Part shown: positions 1 through 8,546 of the stretch, piece by piece | How the letters are laid out: each line of letters opens with the position of its first letter | How positions within the stretch are numbered: position 1 is the first letter of the stretch | DNA from: Cystobacter fuscus DSM 2262 | Lineage (GTDB): Bacteria; Myxococcota; Myxococcia; Myxococcales; Myxococcaceae | Direction of reading: 5' to 3' | DNA: 64,000 bases | Assembly: GCF_000335475.2 (NCBI RefSeq) | Contig: NZ_ANAH02000001.1 | Location: 62,001-126,000, forward strand | The notes under the pieces: generated by a model | What the model was told of the DNA's origin: nothing | The model's database searches: none | What the model saw: only the letters and a program-made list of their open reading frames with translations | Translations under genes and position numbers: made by a program

Positions 1-1091
1 GCCCGGGCATGGCCGTGGAAGGGATGTTCGGCGGGCAGAGAGCTCACGAGCCGCCGCGCCAGCTCGGCGCTCTCGGTGGTCCTTCCACCCTTGGAGCATG
101 CCACCGCCAGGTTGAAGACCGGCTCGGGCCGGGTGGGCGCGCGCCGCCGGGCCTCGCGCAGCACCTCGATGGCGAGCGCCGCGTGCCTCTGGCCCCTCCG
201 CAGCAGGAACAGCCCCAGATCGTTGCACGCCTCCCACGCCTTGGGATCCATCCCCATCGCCTCTTCATAGGCGCGGATGACCCCGTCCTCATCCGGCCGG
301 AGCTGGGACTCGCGGGCCTTGGCCTCCAGGAGCTTGAGGGTCAACGAGCGCACGCCCTTGCCTTCCGCCTCCCGCACGAGCGCCAATGCCTCGCGATTGC
401 GGCTGCGGCCCAGCAGCTCCACCACCTGTTCGATCAGGGCGGCGTTTGGATCCGCGGCCGGGGCGGGCGTGGGCAACGGCTCGCGAAGCACCGCCGCCTC
501 GGGCACCAGTTCCAGGCCCCGCTTCAAGAGCCGCTCGGCGGAGCGCACCTTGCCCCGCTGCGCCAACAGCTCGGCCAGGAAGCGCCACGCCCGAGCATCC
601 CGCGCGTCCAACCGCAAGCAGCAGACGAACTGACGCACCGCGGGCCGGACCCGCTCCCCCATCGCCCACGCACGACCCAGCTCGAAGCGGTAGGAGGGTG
701 CCTGGGGATCGATCGTCACGGCGCGCTCCAGCGCCTCGCGCGCGGCCTCGGCGTTGCCCAGCCGGAGCAACACCACCCCCAGGCCATACCAGACCTCGGG
801 CCGGTCATCGCCCTGGGCGGCGAGCGGCAGGTAGAGCGTCCTGGCCACCTCCCAGTCCTCGCGATGGAGCGCCAGGGCACCCCGCACGAGCGCCACGTCC
901 CGCCGCGCGCCATGAGCGTCCGCCTGCTGGAGCAGGGACTCGGCCCGAGCCCCATCGCCCTCCACCAGCGACACCCTGGCCAGCGCGACGAGCGCCTCCC
1001 CATCGTTGGGATTGCGGCTCAACCGCTGAGTCGCCAGCACCGCGGCCTGCTTCACCTGGCCCATCGCCAACATCTCACCGAGGGATGGCAT
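1..1091 (-). CDS. TPR-repeat protein (3' end beyond window)
   Basis: The reading frame starts at ATG 1091 with an AGGAG ribosome binding site about 6 bases upstream and stays open for 363 codons to the window edge, so the C-terminus is missing. The product has no signal peptide. It is made of helical repeats with the TPR spacing of small and aromatic residues, for example WYGLGVVLLRLGNAEAAREA near residues 100-120 and ACNDLGLFLLRRGQRHAAL near residue 290. A Pro/Ala-rich break near residue 210 separates two repeat blocks. TPR proteins are scaffolds, so no enzymatic role can be given. It lies 60 bp downstream of the Pro/Ala-rich protein gene on the same strand and is probably in its operon. Confidence 0.75.
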   Translation of the reverse strand, partial: MPSLGEMLAMGQVKQAAVLATQRLSRNPNDGEALVALARVSLVEGDGARAESLLQQADAHGARRDVALVRGALALHREDWEVARTLYLPLAAQGDDRPEVWYGLGVVLLRLGNAEAAREALERAVTIDPQAPSYRFELGRAWAMGERVRPAVRQFVCCLRLDARDARAWRFLAELLAQRGKVRSAERLLKRGLELVPEAAVLREPLPTPAPAADPNAALIEQVVELLGRSRNREALALVREAEGKGVRSLTLKLLEAKARESQLRPDEDGVIRAYEEAMGMDPKAWEACNDLGLFLLRRGQRHAALAIEVLREARRRAPTRPEPVFNLAVACSKGGRTTESAELARRLVSSLPAEHPFHGHAR

Positions 1092-1151
1092 CACGACTCC
1101 TGGACTCGAGAACTCACGAACGGGCCGCCAGCGGGGGACGGCCTCGACTCA

Positions 1152-2381
1152 TCACGTGGGGTGGGATACCTGGGGGAGCCCGGGCGCCGTGGCCATCTGG
1201 CTCGACTTGAGCAGGGCCCCGAGCGCCGACTTGGAAGGGCCGGTCATCGGGCCCGTGCTCGCCGCCGGGAGCGCGGGCGACAGGCCCATCAGTCCGGAGT
1301 TCACCAGTCCCTGCTTGATCGAGCGCTTCGGGTGGTGGCTGGTGTCGAGCGCCACCTCGGTCCTGACGCGAGTGCCCACGCCCATCGCGGCCTTCACGTC
1401 CGTGGCGAGCGTGAACTTGCCCTTGTCGAACCCGGCCCTGCCGCCGGCGGTCGCCACCGCGCCCGCGACCGCGCCCAGGGTGACGGAGCCGTGCATGCGG
1501 CCCAAATGGCCCCCGAAGGTGGCATTGGCCTCGGCGGACGCCCCCGTCCCGACCCGGCCCGCCACCAGGAGCGTGCGGTTCTTCGGATCGAAGGCCGCGC
1601 TGCCCTCCGCGACCGCCAGGGCGGAGGCCCTCGCCGACCCTGTCGCGTACGCACCGACGTGCTCGTTGAAGTCATGGCTCACCTGGCCCGCGACCCCCAC
1701 CGAGGTCTCGGCCTTGAGGAACGCATTCGCCGTGTACACGTGGTTGCGCGTGTCGAGGCTGTAGCCCGCCTGGCCCTGCACCTTGAGGGCATTGGCGTCG
1801 GCGACGAACTGCACTGAGCTCGTCCCCAGGCGGCCATCGTGCTGCGCGTTGGCCACGAAGGAGGCGTTGGGCCCGTTGGCCTCGCCCTGGACGTACAGTT
1901 GGTGGGAGCCCTCGGCGTTGTGTTTGACGGTCTTCAGGTTCGCCGAGCCGGCCTGCGCCGTCAGCGTGGCTCCCGGGAGGTTCTTCTCCACCTTGGGGCC
2001 CTGGGCATCGACGAGCGTGTTCGGCTTGGCGCCCGTGGCCGGCTGGAAGGGCGCGGGGCCCGGCAGGTTGACCGCATTGCCCGAGCTCGCGAGCATCCCA
2101 TTGTTGTTGTTGACGGGGACGAGCAGCGCACCGCCCGGGGTGCCGGGGGTCGGCTTCTTCGCCACCGTCGGCGCGCTCGCCGGAGCGGACGCCTGGGGCG
2201 ACGCCGAGGGGGGCAGAGCCGGCAGCGGCTTGTTGAGGTTGGGCGCGGGGGCGTTCTTCGGCTGGGCCCCGGGGGGCATGGGCAGCGGCTTGGACTGCGA
2301 GAGTTGATTGGGCTGCGAGGAGGAGGGAGCGTGGGTCCGGTGGAACAGCGACCTGGGTGAGTGGAAGCGAACGCTCATCAC
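1152..2381 (-). CDS. Hypothetical Pro/Ala-rich protein with Gly/Ala repeat-like C-terminal half
   Basis: About 409 residues from GTG 2381, or one less from the adjacent ATG 2378; GAGGA lies 6-7 bases upstream. I do not recognise a family. Residues 1-110 are disordered-looking and rich in Pro, Ala, Ser and Gln. Residues 130-360 have alternating small and polar residues (Gly, Ala, Ser, Thr, Val) with recurring motifs such as AGQVSHDFNEHVGAYATGSA, which suggests a beta-rich or glycine-zipper-like fold. There is no Sec signal or clear membrane span, and no cysteine. The organisation (disordered N-terminus, repetitive body, short Ser/Thr/Pro tail) would fit a structural or secreted effector-like protein, but this is inference. 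It is upstream of and probably cotranscribed with the TPR gene. A perfect 11-bp inverted repeat sits just upstream of its start. Confidence 0.6.
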   Translation of the reverse strand: MMSVRFHSPRSLFHRTHAPSSSQPNQLSQSKPLPMPPGAQPKNAPAPNLNKPLPALPPSASPQASAPASAPTVAKKPTPGTPGGALLVPVNNNNGMLASSGNAVNLPGPAPFQPATGAKPNTLVDAQGPKVEKNLPGATLTAQAGSANLKTVKHNAEGSHQLYVQGEANGPNASFVANAQHDGRLGTSSVQFVADANALKVQGQAGYSLDTRNHVYTANAFLKAETSVGVAGQVSHDFNEHVGAYATGSARASALAVAEGSAAFDPKNRTLLVAGRVGTGASAEANATFGGHLGRMHGSVTLGAVAGAVATAGGRAGFDKGKFTLATDVKAAMGVGTRVRTEVALDTSHHPKRSIKQGLVNSGLMGLSPALPAASTGPMTGPSKSALGALLKSSQMATAPGLPQVSHPT

Positions 2382-2396
2382 GAAGTCCTCGAGTGA

Positions 2397-2427
2397 AACC
2401 AGTACGTACTCAGCGCACGTACTGGTT
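2397..2427 (-). promoter_or_regulatory. Perfect 11-bp inverted repeat (operator-like) upstream of the Pro/Ala-rich protein gene
   Basis: AACCAGTACGT at 2397-2407 and ACGTACTGGTT at 2417-2427 are exact reverse complements with a 9-base spacer. On the minus strand the repeat ends 15 bases before the GTG start, and TATAAC abuts it on the upstream side as a possible -10. The arrangement suggests an autoregulatory operator or a 5'-UTR hairpin; the sequence alone does not decide. Confidence 0.55.
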
Positions 2428-2500
2428 ATATGTAGGATTATCGCCCCTAGAGTTCGCGGAGTTTCCGAGCGCGGAGCGAAAGCCTGTCACTCAAAGCTTT

Positions 2501-2535
2501 TGAGAAAAAGCGCCTGGGAGTGACGCTTTTTCTCA
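2501..2535 (-). terminator. Rho-independent terminator, readable in both directions
   Basis: TGAGAAAAAGCG (2501-2512) and CGCTTTTTCTCA (2524-2535) form a perfect 12-bp stem with an 11-base loop. The stem carries the A-tract/T-tract typical of intrinsic terminators. It lies 32 bp beyond the stop codon of the minus-strand lipoprotein gene at 2568 and separates that unit from the next minus-strand gene. Confidence 0.7.
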
Positions 2536-2567
2536 CATCCGAAGAAAGAGCCGCCCGACGCCTGGGG

Positions 2568-3284
2568 CTACGGAACGGAAGGCACCTCGCCCGTGAGCAC
2601 GCAGAGGAGGGCGATCGGATCGCACTTCACGGGGAAGCTCGGGTTGATGCCCGAGCCGCGCAGGCGCCTGGGCGGGTCCGCGTAGGGATCGCACTTGGAC
2701 TCGTCGGGCTGATTGTTCGTGGCGCAAGACACCACGGGCCAGATGCCGCGCACCGTGTACTGGGCGGTGCACCCGTTCTCCGTGTAGCGCAGGTCCGCGA
2801 TGAACTGCGTGCCGGGGATGGAGGGGGTGTTGTAGATGCGCAGCCCGGACCACTCGTACGTCAGCGCCTTGGCCCCCTCCGACGAGGACGCGAGCGTGAC
2901 GAGTTGCGTGGGGTTGAGGACGGGCACCTCGCAGAAGTTGTCCGGCCCCGGGGCCTCGGTCGTCAACGCGCCCACGGAGTTGGGCTGGTTCGCGGCCGCG
3001 GGGTCCAGCATCGCCTCCTTCACCAGCTTGCCCACCCGCGCGGTGCGCAAGCTCACCGAGTCCAGTGCCCCCTCCTCACCGAGGTACTTCTGCAGGCCCA
3101 CCGGCTCGGACTTGAGCTGGGCGCAGGCGCGTGCCGGATCCTCCCCCGGCTTGAGCGAATAGGTGGCCGCGAACGAGCCGGGGGCGCCATCGGACACGGC
3201 CCTCGCCACCACGCATTGCGGATCCTGCCTTTGGGCCCCACAGGCGCCCAGGAGCAACCCCAAACCAATCAGTCCACGCTTCAT
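2568..3284 (-). CDS. Lipoprotein encoded next to a TonB-dependent receptor
   Basis: A 238-residue protein with a short lipoprotein signal peptide ending in the lipobox LLGAC (Cys 15), so it should be lipidated in the cell envelope. The mature part has several cysteines (near residues 24, 54, 144, 178, 192, 202, 222 and 229), suggesting disulfides in the periplasm or outside the cell. I do not recognise a family. Its start is 24 bp after the TonB receptor stop on the same strand, so it is probably the last gene of a peptidase-receptor-lipoprotein operon and may be an accessory surface protein of the receptor. That partnership is inferred from position only. Confidence 0.7.
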   Translation of the reverse strand: MKRGLIGLGLLLGACGAQRQDPQCVVARAVSDGAPGSFAATYSLKPGEDPARACAQLKSEPVGLQKYLGEEGALDSVSLRTARVGKLVKEAMLDPAAANQPNSVGALTTEAPGPDNFCEVPVLNPTQLVTLASSSEGAKALTYEWSGLRIYNTPSIPGTQFIADLRYTENGCTAQYTVRGIWPVVSCATNNQPDESKCDPYADPPRRLRGSGINPSFPVKCDPIALLCVLTGEVPSVP

Positions 3285-3308
3285 GATGTCTCTCCGGAGC
3301 GCACGCGC

Positions 3309-6300
3309 CTAGAAGCTCAGCCTCACGCCCAGGCGGACGGAGCGCGGCGCCTGGTAGGCGATGGGGCGTTTGAAATTGGGGTTGATGTCCGCGCTGGTGA
3401 TGAGGGGGTTGCTGGCCGCCGAGGAGCGCACGAGGCACCCGGTGTTGCCCGGCTCGGCGCAGCTCGCCACATCCGCGGGCTTGCCGCCCTCCTCGATGGG
3501 GAGCACCTGGGTGAACGTGAATACTTGATCCACGTCCGTCACCTGCTGGAAGTTGAAGAGGTTGAAGACATCCAGGGTGACGCCGAGCGAGGTGTCGCGG
3601 CCGAGCCGATAGCTCAGGCCCAGGTGCCCGTCGATGTTGTGGACCCACGGAAGCCGGCCCGCGCTGCCACGCGGCAGGATGAACGTCTCCGCGCCACTGC
3701 GCCGCGGGTGGTAGCCCAGGTAGTTGAGCGGCGAGCCCGAGCGCACCCGGTAGCTCCCACCGAGGTCGATGTTCACGTCGCGCGACACGCGGAACTCCTT
3801 GGCGCCGAAGGCCTTGAACGCGTGCGTGCGATCTCCCGGCAGTGGCCCATCGCGGTTGGTGGTGAGCGACAGCAGGTCGAAGTCGCGCGTCAGGTTGGGA
3901 GACAACTGGTTGGTGTCCGCCCGGAAGAGGCCCGAGTAGTTGCCACGCAGCGAGGACGCCGTGTAGCTCACCTGCGCCAGCCACGAATTGGAGAAGGTCT
4001 TGGTGTAATAGACATTCACCGCGTCGTAGTCGCGACGGGCCAGGGGAAAGTCCGACGAGGTGCCCTTGCCGGGATTGCCCAGGAAGAAGGTGCTGCCGTC
4101 GTCGCGGCTCATGTCCTCGATGACGTCATTGAGGTAGCGCTTCGTGTAGGAAGCGCCCAGGCGGCCGAACACGAGCTCGTACTCCGCGCCCACGACGAGC
4201 TCGTCACTGGACTGCGCCCGGATGTGGGGATCCACCGGCACGCGGTCTCCGCCCTGGGCGATCCAATACTGGTTGGGGTTCTCCGGGTTGCCCCTGGGCT
4301 GCCGGTTGCTGTTCGAGTTGCAGGCGCCCCCCGGCGCGAGGTCGCCCGGGCGGGAGGGGTTGCAGGCGGGAGCGTTGTAGTAGGCCGACAGCAGCCGCTG
4401 CTGGGGGAAGGACAGGTCGGCCATGTCGAGCGGGACGTTCTCGTAGAAGCGCGCGAAGTTGGCGTAGAGCTTCGAGCGGCCCTGCTGGGTGAAGTCATAG
4501 ATGACGCCCAGGCGGGGCGACCACTGGTGGGGCAGGCTCAAGCCCACCTTGCCATCCAACCCCCAGATGGTCTGCGTGTCGTAGCGCACGCCCACGTTGA
4601 CCGTGACCTTGTCGAGCACGGACCAGCTGTCCTGCACGAAGCCGCCCAGGGTCATCGAGGTGGACGTGCCCTCCTTGTTCGGGTCGAACACGGGCACGTC
4701 CGGCGCCTCGAGGTAGCCGTACTGGTTCTGGGTGTAGAAGCACGAGCCGTTGCCGCACTCGACCCAGGGCGCGAGGCCCGTGCGCACCCGGTTGTTGTAG
4801 AAGCTGGCGCCCTCGCCATCGAAGCCGGCCTTGAGCACATGGTGACCCAGCGCCTGGAACAGGTACGTCCCCAGCACCTTGCCCTGATAGCGATTGAGCT
4901 CCGAGACACTGAGGGTGCCGGGCCCTCCCGTCGTGTACGAGGAGACCGGGCAGCGCCCGCCCTCACAGACGGAAGGATCCGGGAGGCGCTCGAACTCGGT
5001 GATGGAGTGGTAGCCCGGGTTGCTCGTGCGCCGCCAGGAGATGTTGGACTGGGAGGAGAGGCCCCAGCCGCCGGACAGCCCCGAGCCATCCGTCGGCAGC
5101 GTGGAGGCCTGCTGGTGGTGCCAGCCCACCGTCGCGTCGAGCAGCAGGGACTTGTCGAAGAAGGACGAGGACTGCTTGGCCACCACGTCCATCGCGCCCC
5201 CCGTGCGAAGGGTGGCGATGGACTCATACGCCCCCTGCACGTACGCGGTGCACGACAGCCCGCTGGTGCACACCTCCGGGGCTCCATCGCGGCTGAAGGA
5301 GTAGCGGCCCGGGCCGCCGGACTGGTTGGGCGTGCCATACACCGACACGCTCAGGGTGTGGTCCGGGTTGAAGAGGTAGGTCAGCTTGCCGATGTACTGC
5401 AGGGTCCGCTCGTCCGCGAAGCGCTCCACCCGGGTGCCCTCGATGGGCGTGGCGCGCTGGAGGCCGGTGACCGGATCCGTCTGGGCCGCCCCCACCTTCG
5501 CGCAGCCGATGGCGGGATTCACCTCCGTGCACAGGGTCAAGGCGCTGATCTGCCGGGCGACCTGGATGCGATTGAACGAGGGCGCCGCGCCCGCGTAGAA
5601 CCAGAGCTTGTCGCGCAGGATGGGGCCGCCCAGCTCGAAGCCCACGTCCCCCTGGTTCCACGGCGTGCCCTGCGCGGAGATGACGCTGCCGGCCCGTCGG
5701 ATCTCCAGCCCCGGCGTCTGCAGGAAGCCCGGGGCGATGGTGCCGAAGACGGAGCCATGGAACTCGTTGGAGCCGGACTTGGTGACCACGTTGAGCACCC
5801 CGCCCGTGGAGCGGCCGTACTCGGGCATGTAGCCCCCGGTGATGACGTTGACCTCCTTGATGAACTCCACCGACAGCGGCGTGCCGATGGTGCCCACCGA
5901 GGGATCATTCACCGACAGGCCATCCACCACGTACTGGCTCTCGGGCGAGGTGCTGCCATTGATGCTCACTCCGAAGGCGTCCTCCTGCGCGCCCGGAGCC
6001 AGTTCGGCCAGGGACTCGAAGGAGCGCGACGCCGAGCCCTTGCTGCCCGGGCGGATCAACGCGAGGTTGCGCAGCTGGGCGGTATCCACGCTCACCCCCT
6101 GCGTGCTCGAGCCCACGTCCACCGTGGGCGGCGTGGCCACGACGATCACGTCCTCGCTCAGGCCCGCCTCCGGCAGCAGCTCCACGTTGAAGCGGATGGT
6201 GCGATCAATCCGCAGCTGGATGTCCGTCCGGGAGTAGGGCTTGAACCCCTCGCGGTCCACCCGGAGGGTGTAGACGCCCGGCGGCAGTTGCGGAATGCGG

Positions 6301-6506
6301 TAGAGACCGCTGGCGTCCGACACCACCACCTGCTCGCCCTGGAGGCTCGGCGAGGAGGCCGTCACCACCGCGTCCTGCAAGGCCTGCTTGTCCGCGCCGT
6401 TGATGATCTTCCCGACGATGACCGCCGTGCCCTGCGCCATCGCGCTGGTGCCCCACAGCAACAACAGCACACACCACGCGCGCACGCGTCCTACCTGCGA
6501 GTTCAC
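3309..6506 (-). CDS. TonB-dependent outer-membrane receptor with carboxypeptidase-regulatory-like domain
   Basis: I place the start at GTG 6506, which has AGGAGGGG 8 bases upstream, rather than at an ATG 42 bases further upstream; this gives 1065 residues. Residues 1-25 are a Sec signal peptide ending ...TSAMAQG. Residues 28-125 form the carboxypeptidase-regulatory-like beta-sandwich, containing VVVSDASGLYRIPQLPPGVY. A TonB plug follows at about 130-255 (FIKEVNVITGGYMPEYGRST is the typical plug motif), and the rest is a beta-barrel ending in Phe (RLGVRLSF), the usual outer-membrane sorting signal. Such receptors take up siderophores, glycans or peptides with TonB energy; the substrate cannot be read here. 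The neighbouring M14 peptidase suggests peptides or proteins. Translation may be controlled by the hairpin over its ribosome binding site. Confidence 0.9.
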   Translation of the reverse strand: MNSQVGRVRAWCVLLLLWGTSAMAQGTAVIVGKIINGADKQALQDAVVTASSPSLQGEQVVVSDASGLYRIPQLPPGVYTLRVDREGFKPYSRTDIQLRIDRTIRFNVELLPEAGLSEDVIVVATPPTVDVGSSTQGVSVDTAQLRNLALIRPGSKGSASRSFESLAELAPGAQEDAFGVSINGSTSPESQYVVDGLSVNDPSVGTIGTPLSVEFIKEVNVITGGYMPEYGRSTGGVLNVVTKSGSNEFHGSVFGTIAPGFLQTPGLEIRRAGSVISAQGTPWNQGDVGFELGGPILRDKLWFYAGAAPSFNRIQVARQISALTLCTEVNPAIGCAKVGAAQTDPVTGLQRATPIEGTRVERFADERTLQYIGKLTYLFNPDHTLSVSVYGTPNQSGGPGRYSFSRDGAPEVCTSGLSCTAYVQGAYESIATLRTGGAMDVVAKQSSSFFDKSLLLDATVGWHHQQASTLPTDGSGLSGGWGLSSQSNISWRRTSNPGYHSITEFERLPDPSVCEGGRCPVSSYTTGGPGTLSVSELNRYQGKVLGTYLFQALGHHVLKAGFDGEGASFYNNRVRTGLAPWVECGNGSCFYTQNQYGYLEAPDVPVFDPNKEGTSTSMTLGGFVQDSWSVLDKVTVNVGVRYDTQTIWGLDGKVGLSLPHQWSPRLGVIYDFTQQGRSKLYANFARFYENVPLDMADLSFPQQRLLSAYYNAPACNPSRPGDLAPGGACNSNSNRQPRGNPENPNQYWIAQGGDRVPVDPHIRAQSSDELVVGAEYELVFGRLGASYTKRYLNDVIEDMSRDDGSTFFLGNPGKGTSSDFPLARRDYDAVNVYYTKTFSNSWLAQVSYTASSLRGNYSGLFRADTNQLSPNLTRDFDLLSLTTNRDGPLPGDRTHAFKAFGAKEFRVSRDVNIDLGGSYRVRSGSPLNYLGYHPRRSGAETFILPRGSAGRLPWVHNIDGHLGLSYRLGRDTSLGVTLDVFNLFNFQQVTDVDQVFTFTQVLPIEEGGKPADVASCAEPGNTGCLVRSSAASNPLITSADINPNFKRPIAYQAPRSVRLGVRLSF

Positions 6507-6511
6507 GGTCG

Positions 6512-6537
6512 TTCCCCTCCTGGGATGCGGAGGGGAA
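6512..6537 (-). promoter_or_regulatory. Hairpin sequestering the Shine-Dalgarno of the TonB receptor
   Basis: On the minus strand TTCCCCTCC is followed by an 8-base loop and GGAGGGGAA, a perfect 9-bp stem. The 3' arm contains the AGGAGGGG ribosome binding site that serves GTG 6506. The mRNA would therefore hide its own start signal unless the stem is opened, for example by coupled translation, a protein, an RNA or temperature. Confidence 0.6.
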
Positions 6538-6567
6538 TCCTTTGCCATATTTCTTGGGAACTGGGAA

Positions 6568-7851
6568 TCAGCGCTCGTAACGGATGACCCGCTCCACGCG
6601 GTGGTTCCCGAAGGAATCCACCGGCCGCAGCACCATCAACTCCGCGGGTTGCTCCGTGCGCACCACACGGGCGCTCCGGGGAGGCAGCGGCAACACCTGT
6701 CCGACCGTCACGTCCCCGGGCGGGAGCGGGACGACCGTGAGGCCCGAGCCGTCCACCACCTCCATCGCCCCCAGGACGCTCAGGTCGCCCAGTTCCTCGA
6801 CGGTTCCCGTGAGCACGATGCACGGGGCACCCTGGCGCTGGCGCAGCGCCCGCTGCGCGACCACCCCGATGTCCGCGACGAAGGCGTCTCCCGCCTCGCC
6901 AAACACCCGGGCGCCCCGGATGAGCAGGTGGAGGAGACCGTTGCTTCGATTGAAGGGAATGGACTCGTAGCGGCCGACGTCGGCGTGCTCCGCGCTGCCC
7001 TGGGCGAGCGACTCCAGGGCGGACACCAGGGCCACGAAGGTGAGCCGGAGCATGGGCTCATCGGGCTCGGGAGAGGGCCAGGGGCCCGTCTCGATGAGCA
7101 CGGTGGGCGTGCCCCAGCGTCCCAGGTTGTCGCCAAAGGCGCGCGCCTCGAAGGAGTCATCGAAGCGGCCAAGCTGGCCGGGGATGAGCGGCTCCAGGGC
7201 ATCGCGGATGACGGCGCACACCTTCTTGGCGAACACCCGCCCGGGGTTGTCGTTGCGCGCGGCGTCAAAGGGAGGAGCCAGCACGGAGATGGAGGCGGGC
7301 CGCCCCGTGTCGCCCACCGCCGTGCGCCAGCTCTGGTCGTGGAGGTTGAAGCCGAGCGCCGGCTGGAGCCGGTCGCGCACGGCCTTGAGCGTGCGGCCCT
7401 CGGGCGTCTGGAGCGCCAGCGCGTCGCGGTTGATGTCGATGCCTTGCGCGTTGCGTCGCTGGAAGCGCTCGGCGCCATCCGGGTTGAGCAGGGGGAGCGC
7501 ATGCACGGTGAGCGAGGAGAGCCAGCGCGCGACGCGGGGGGAGTGGCGGTGGCGGTGGACGTACTCGAGGACATCGAGGAGCGCGGTGGTGGCGGAGGGC
7601 TCGTCTCCGTGCATCTGGGACCAGAGCAGGAGGTGGAGCGGGCCCTGGCCGAAGCGCACGAGTTCGAGCGGCCGGCCCTCCACCGAGCGACCCACCTCCT
7701 CGAGGTGGAACAGCTCCGGAGCGGCGTCGCGCAGACGCCGCAGCGCGGCACCCACGTGGGGCTGGCGCACGAGGGCGGGGGGCGGCAGATCCCCGGGGTG
7801 GACGTCCGCCCAGAGATCGAGGAGTTCACGGGAGGGGGTGGGAACGATCAT
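6568..7851 (-). CDS. M14-family zinc carboxypeptidase
   Basis: Start taken at ATG 7851, with GAGGAC 10 bases upstream; an earlier in-frame ATG lacks a ribosome binding site and reads into the divergent promoter. The 427-residue product shows the M14 zinc peptidase pattern: H81-x2-E84 (QMHGDE) as first zinc ligands, N141-R142 (DINRDA) for the substrate carboxylate, H171 (FNLHDQ) as third ligand, and E254 (VLIETG) as catalytic base. It should remove C-terminal residues from peptides or act on murein-type peptides. There is no signal peptide. It lies 61 bp upstream of the TonB receptor on the same strand and probably starts that operon, so it may process peptides imported by the receptor. Confidence 0.85.
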   Translation of the reverse strand: MIVPTPSRELLDLWADVHPGDLPPPALVRQPHVGAALRRLRDAAPELFHLEEVGRSVEGRPLELVRFGQGPLHLLLWSQMHGDEPSATTALLDVLEYVHRHRHSPRVARWLSSLTVHALPLLNPDGAERFQRRNAQGIDINRDALALQTPEGRTLKAVRDRLQPALGFNLHDQSWRTAVGDTGRPASISVLAPPFDAARNDNPGRVFAKKVCAVIRDALEPLIPGQLGRFDDSFEARAFGDNLGRWGTPTVLIETGPWPSPEPDEPMLRLTFVALVSALESLAQGSAEHADVGRYESIPFNRSNGLLHLLIRGARVFGEAGDAFVADIGVVAQRALRQRQGAPCIVLTGTVEELGDLSVLGAMEVVDGSGLTVVPLPPGDVTVGQVLPLPPRSARVVRTEQPAELMVLRPVDSFGNHRVERVIRYER

Positions 7852-7912
7852 GAGCGCAGTGTCCTCGCGATGGCGTACCGCGGAGGTTGCCACGGGAGTA
7901 TGACGGAAGGTC

Positions 7913-8095
7913 ATGCGGCCTGAATCCATCCGCCATGCCCTCGATGTAGCAAGCAACACGGTGTGGGGGCCGTGGATGTTGGCGCTCCTGCTGGGAACCG
8001 GTGTGTTCCTGACGATCCGGCTCCGGTTCGATCAGGAGGTGCGCTTTCGGGAGGCCCCGCGGGCCACTGAACACCCGCCAGACAGACCTGCCTGA
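7913..8095 (+). pseudogene. 5' stub of a sodium:alanine symporter (AGCS family)
   Basis: The first 40 or so codons read like the N-terminus of AGCS amino-acid:sodium symporters, with VWGPWMLALLLGTGVFLTIR matching the first membrane helix of that family. After about residue 40 the similarity fades and the frame stops at 8095, whereas the family is around 450-500 residues. The ATG at 7913 has GGAAGG just upstream, so the promoter end of the gene was probably kept while the rest was lost. The breakpoint, about 8040-8075, is followed directly by a remnant of an unrelated immunity gene. Family assignment is from recalled consensus, not a search. Confidence 0.6.
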
Positions 8096-8375
8096 CTTGC
8101 ACGAGTTGGAGCTCCTTCCCCAGGGCCGACTCCACCCGGACTGCCTTCCAACGAAGCGCGCTCCTCCCTGCCCACGCTGCGGTCGAACCGGACTCTCCTT
8201 GCCTGATGAGCTTCTGCTCGATGCCGAGACGCTACCAGCTCACATGGACCTGTTCCGGCTGGAGGACTTCTCTTCCGTAATGGTCTGCACCGAGCGCTTC
8301 TTCGCAACCCGCCAGCGGTCGGGCCTGGATGGAGTCGTGTTCCAGCCACTGCCCACACGGACCTCAGCCACATAG
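8085..8375 (+). pseudogene. 3' remnant of a SitI6-type double-CXXCG immunity protein
   Basis: The frame reads ELELLPQGRLHPDCL, then CPRCGRTGLSLPDELLLDAE and DLFRLEDFSSVMVCTERF, ending at a normal stop at 8375. This matches the C-terminal half of the Myxococcus paralogue family now called SitI6 or double-CXXCG motif immunity proteins. Only the second CxxC (CPRC) is present; the N-terminal half with the first CXXCG is absent, replaced by the symporter stub. The only possible start is a TTG at 8097. It is therefore probably a relic of a lost toxin-immunity pair. An expressed short protein cannot be excluded. Confidence 0.6.
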
Positions 8376-8546
8376 CGGCCTCTGAAGTCCCATGGGCTCC
8401 GTCGGCTGGCGACTGGCTCCTCCCCAGATGTCGCGCCTGGATGCGAGAGGCGGGCCTTGAGCCCGGCGAGGTGGTGCCGACCCTCGTGCACTGTGGCGTG
8501 CTGCCGGCGCGCAAGCCGGGCCAGCCTTCACGCTAGAGGCGCTCCG
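8376..8546. other. Gene-free segment with possible coding debris
   Basis: Between the immunity-gene remnant and the ydcF stop. One plus-strand frame (about 8433-8536) reads WMREAGLEPGEVVPTLVHCG and then stops, with no start codon or ribosome binding site; it may be debris of a further lost gene. Nothing else is supported. Confidence 0.3.

Noticed and set aside
9-1817. 602-codon open frame on the plus strand
   Set aside because: It lies antisense to the TPR gene and the Pro/Ala-rich gene and has Arg/His/Pro-rich antisense-type composition.
2520-6587. 1355-codon open frame on the plus strand
   Set aside because: It mirrors the lipoprotein and TonB receptor genes, is rich in Arg, His, Ala and Gly, and has no recognisable domain; long antisense frames are common in GC-rich DNA.
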